Positions 6,684 through 8,687 of a stretch of DNA of 8,687 nt are shown one piece after another; positions within the stretch are counted from its first letter, which is position 1, and every line of letters begins with the position of its first letter. A model generated the notes under the pieces. The model did no database searches, was not told the DNA's origin, and worked only from the letters and a program-made list of their open reading frames with translations. The stretch spans positions 1-8,687 of the forward strand of contig CANJOX010000124.1 in assembly GCA_947475795.1 (NCBI GenBank), read 5' to 3'. A program made the position numbers and the translations under genes. This stretch comes from Gemmatimonadota bacterium (GTDB taxonomy: Bacteria > Gemmatimonadota > Gemmatimonadetes > Gemmatimonadales > Gemmatimonadaceae).

Positions 6684-7262
6684 TCACAACACGGGCGAAG
6701 CATCTATCCAGTCACGCAGTTCGCGCAACAGCACCACAAGATCGGCCAACTGGTGATTCGCGTTCAAGCCGCTGGGACTCGGCAGCACCCACAACGCCGA
6801 GTGGGCGAGCCGCTCCGTTTGCAGCCCCAGCGCGGCTTTGGGGCGCGCAAAGGCAGCGCGATACGCGCCGATACCCAGAAACGCGACCACGCGCGGACGG
6901 TGCGCCTCCACCAGCCGCTGCAGCCGCTGCCCTCCCGCCACGTACTCCTCAGGACGCAGTTCCGCCGCCGTGGCCGTGGTGCGCTCCACCATGTTCGTGA
7001 TACCGATCCCCAGTGGCAACAGCGCCTGCTCCTCCCACGGCGCCAGCAGGCGCGGCGTCAACCCCGCCCCGTGCAGCGCCGGCCAGAAGCGATTGCCGGG
7101 ACGTCCGAAGTGATGCCCGATCGCGGCGGTGTACAGTCCGGGATTGATCCCACAGAAGAGCACGCGCAGCCCCGGCGCGATCAGATCCGGCACCACCAGA
7201 TCCGCCGCGGCCGCCAGCTCGGCTTTCGTCGGTTTCTTCGGTGCCGCGGTCACGAGCCGCAC
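6684..7262 (-). CDS. mug: Mismatch-specific uracil/thymine DNA glycosylase (Mug/TDG family)
   Basis: This 192-residue protein matches the Mug/TDG family of base-excision repair enzymes, which remove uracil, and in some members thymine or ethenocytosine, opposite guanine. The catalytic motif GINPG is at 38-42, with N40 as the expected water-activating asparagine. The flanking stretch GHHFGRPGNRFWPALH (49-64) is typical of the actinobacterial-like branch. The second motif LPSPSGLN is at 160-167, with SGL as the expected DNA-wedge loop. The extra 25 residues before the core include KPTKAEL, common in this branch, which supports a start close to here. The first in-frame start is GTG at 7262, 16 nt after the mutS stop; GTG 7253 is an alternative. 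No SD is well placed: AGGAG inside the end of mutS is 19 nt from GTG 7262. The spacing suggests cotranscription and possibly translational coupling with mutS, which would pair two mismatch-related repair functions. Confidence 0.93.
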   Translation of the reverse strand: MRLVTAAPKKPTKAELAAAADLVVPDLIAPGLRVLFCGINPGLYTAAIGHHFGRPGNRFWPALHGAGLTPRLLAPWEEQALLPLGIGITNMVERTTATAAELRPEEYVAGGQRLQRLVEAHRPRVVAFLGIGAYRAAFARPKAALGLQTERLAHSALWVLPSPSGLNANHQLADLVVLLRELRDWIDASPVL

Positions 7263-7278
7263 GGTCTCACGCGCACCA

Positions 7279-8687
7279 TCACTCCTGCAGCGACTGCTTG
7301 AGGGACGCGAGCGCGGTCAGCGCCTGCAACGGCGTCATCGCATCCGGATCGAGCGCCCCCACGGCGTCGGCCAGCCGCGTCAGCGCCGGATCGGGAGCGG
7401 CCGGCGGTGCCTCACCGAAAAACCCGAGCTGCGGCGTGGGCGGGCCCGGCTGCTTCATGCGCGGTCCCTTGCGGGTGCTGCGCGGGGCTGAGAGTCCGTC
7501 AGCGGTGAGACGCGCCGCCATCTGTTCCCCCTCACCCTCGAGCAGCGCCAGCACCTCTTTCGCGCGCGTGATCACGGCGGCCGGCAGCCCCGCCAGGCGC
7601 CCCACCTCGATGCCGTACGAGCGGTCGGCACCGCCGGGAATGAGCCGGTGCAGGAACAGCACCTGATCACCCACCTCGCGCACCGCCACGGTGAAGTTGC
7701 GCACGCCGCGCAGTTCGCTCGCCAGCTGTGTCAGCTCGTGATAGTGCGTGGCGAACACCGTCTTGCAGCCGATCGCATCGTGCAGATGCTCACTCACGCT
7801 CCACGCAATCGACACGCCGTCGTACGTGCTGGTGCCGCGGCCGATCTCGTCCAGCAGCACCAGCGACCGCCGCGTGGCCGTGTGCAGAATCGCGCTGGTC
7901 TCGCTCATTTCCACCATGAAGGTGGACTGGCCGCGCACGAGGTTGTCGCTCGCCCCCACGCGGGTGAACAGACGATCCACCACCGGCAGCTGCGCGCGGC
8001 GCGCGGGCACGTACGAACCCACCTGCGCCATCAACTGAATGAGCCCGATCTGCCGCAAGATCGTGCTCTTACCGGCCATGTTCGGGCCGGTCAGCACGAT
8101 CAGCTGGCCATCGGCGTTCAGCACGAGATCGTTCGGAATGAACTTCTCGCGCGGCATCATCCGCTCCACCACGGGATGCCGACCAGCCATGATCTCGAGA
8201 TCGAAGCCGTCATGCAGCTCGGGGCGCACGTACTGCTCCCGTTCCGCCACCTCGGCGAACGCCGTCAGCACGTCGATCGTGGCCACGCGGCGCGCCACCT
8301 GCTGCCAGCGCTGAATCGCCGCCCCGGCGTCACGCCGCAACGCCTCGAACAGCTCCCGCTCGCGCGTTTCGATGCGGTCGGCGGCGCTCAGCACCTTCTC
8401 CTCGTATTCCTTGAGCGCCGGCGTGACGTACCGCTCGGCACCGGTCAGCGTCTGCCGGCGCTGATAGTCATCGGGCACGAGGTGACGGTTCGCGTTCGAG
8501 ATCTCGAGGAAATATCCGAACACTCGATTGTAGCCCACCTTGAGCGACGTGATGCCGGTGCGCGCACGCTCCTCGGCCTGAATCGTCGCGATCGCATCTT
8601 TGCCGCCGTCGCGGAGCGCACGCAGCGCATCGAGTTCGGCGTCACGCCCCGGCGCGATGGTGTCCTCCTCGCCGATCATCAGCGGGG
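7279..8687 (-). CDS. mutS: DNA mismatch repair protein MutS, C-terminal part (gene runs off the right edge)
   Basis: About 468 residues of MutS are visible, just over half of the usual 810-860. The N-terminal mismatch-reading domain lies off the window. The visible part begins in the core/lever region, with the clamp-region signature LKVGYNRVFGYFLEI and QTLTGAERY. The ABC-type ATPase follows: Walker A TGPNMAGKST at 8091-8062, the STFMVEMSE signature-like stretch, Walker B LVLLDEIGRGTST, and the histidine switch FATHYHE. A proline-rich linker near the C-terminus carries QLGFF at 7431-7417, which fits a beta-clamp-binding motif (QLxLF type). The helix-rich end TPLQALTALASLKQ is the usual MutS C-terminus. 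It acts in the cytoplasm, binding mismatches and recruiting MutL. The true start cannot be seen. It is the first gene of the mutS-mug-cyclotransferase run. Confidence 0.97.
   Translation of the reverse strand, partial: PLMIGEEDTIAPGRDAELDALRALRDGGKDAIATIQAEERARTGITSLKVGYNRVFGYFLEISNANRHLVPDDYQRRQTLTGAERYVTPALKEYEEKVLSAADRIETRERELFEALRRDAGAAIQRWQQVARRVATIDVLTAFAEVAEREQYVRPELHDGFDLEIMAGRHPVVERMMPREKFIPNDLVLNADGQLIVLTGPNMAGKSTILRQIGLIQLMAQVGSYVPARRAQLPVVDRLFTRVGASDNLVRGQSTFMVEMSETSAILHTATRRSLVLLDEIGRGTSTYDGVSIAWSVSEHLHDAIGCKTVFATHYHELTQLASELRGVRNFTVAVREVGDQVLFLHRLIPGGADRSYGIEVGRLAGLPAAVITRAKEVLALLEGEGEQMAARLTADGLSAPRSTRKGPRMKQPGPPTPQLGFFGEAPPAAPDPALTRLADAVGALDPDAMTPLQALTALASLKQSLQE

Overview
The window is GC-rich bacterial chromosome carrying ordinary housekeeping genes plus two predicted lipoproteins. 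A Gram-negative (diderm) bacterium is likely. High GC, lipoproteins carrying bacterial Ig-like (BIG) domains, a plant-type glutaminyl cyclase and starts without Shine-Dalgarno (SD) sequences would suit Gemmatimonadota, but this assignment is inference from style, not from a marker gene. I see no tRNA, rRNA, CRISPR array, insertion sequence, phage gene or attachment site, and no compositional break suggesting recent transfer.

Left block (1-3063, all minus strand, transcribed right to left): cystathionine beta-synthase with a C-terminal CBS-domain pair, then a 106-residue protein of unknown function, then D-alanine--D-alanine ligase (ddl), then the first 24 codons of a probable membrane protein that runs off the window. 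Gaps are about 103, 57 and 45 nt, so the block could be one transcript. The first gap holds weak hairpins that might separate the synthase from the rest.

Middle (3064-5744): a 233-nt divergent intergenic region, then one plus-strand gene for a large multidomain lipoprotein. It has a lipobox, BIG1-like and BIG2-like Ig folds, a small Cys-containing beta domain, an Arg/Glu/Ala-rich linker and an M30-like (hyicolysin) zinc metallopeptidase domain with HEFQH and WLDEG motifs.

Right block (5772-8687, all minus): the C-terminal half of MutS (gene continues beyond the window), the mismatch-specific uracil/thymine DNA glycosylase Mug 16 nt downstream, then a glutaminyl-peptide cyclotransferase lipoprotein 48 nt further. 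mutS and mug form a compact mismatch/deamination repair pair. The cyclotransferase gene converges with the metallopeptidase gene. Their stop codons are separated by a perfect 14-bp tandem duplication whose two palindromic cores form a GC hairpin, probably a bidirectional terminator.

I found no convincing undescribed multi-gene system. The items most worth checking are the terminator made by tandem duplication, the architecture of the metallopeptidase lipoprotein, the mutS/mug junction, the lack of SD sequences at every start, and the unrecognised 106-residue protein.
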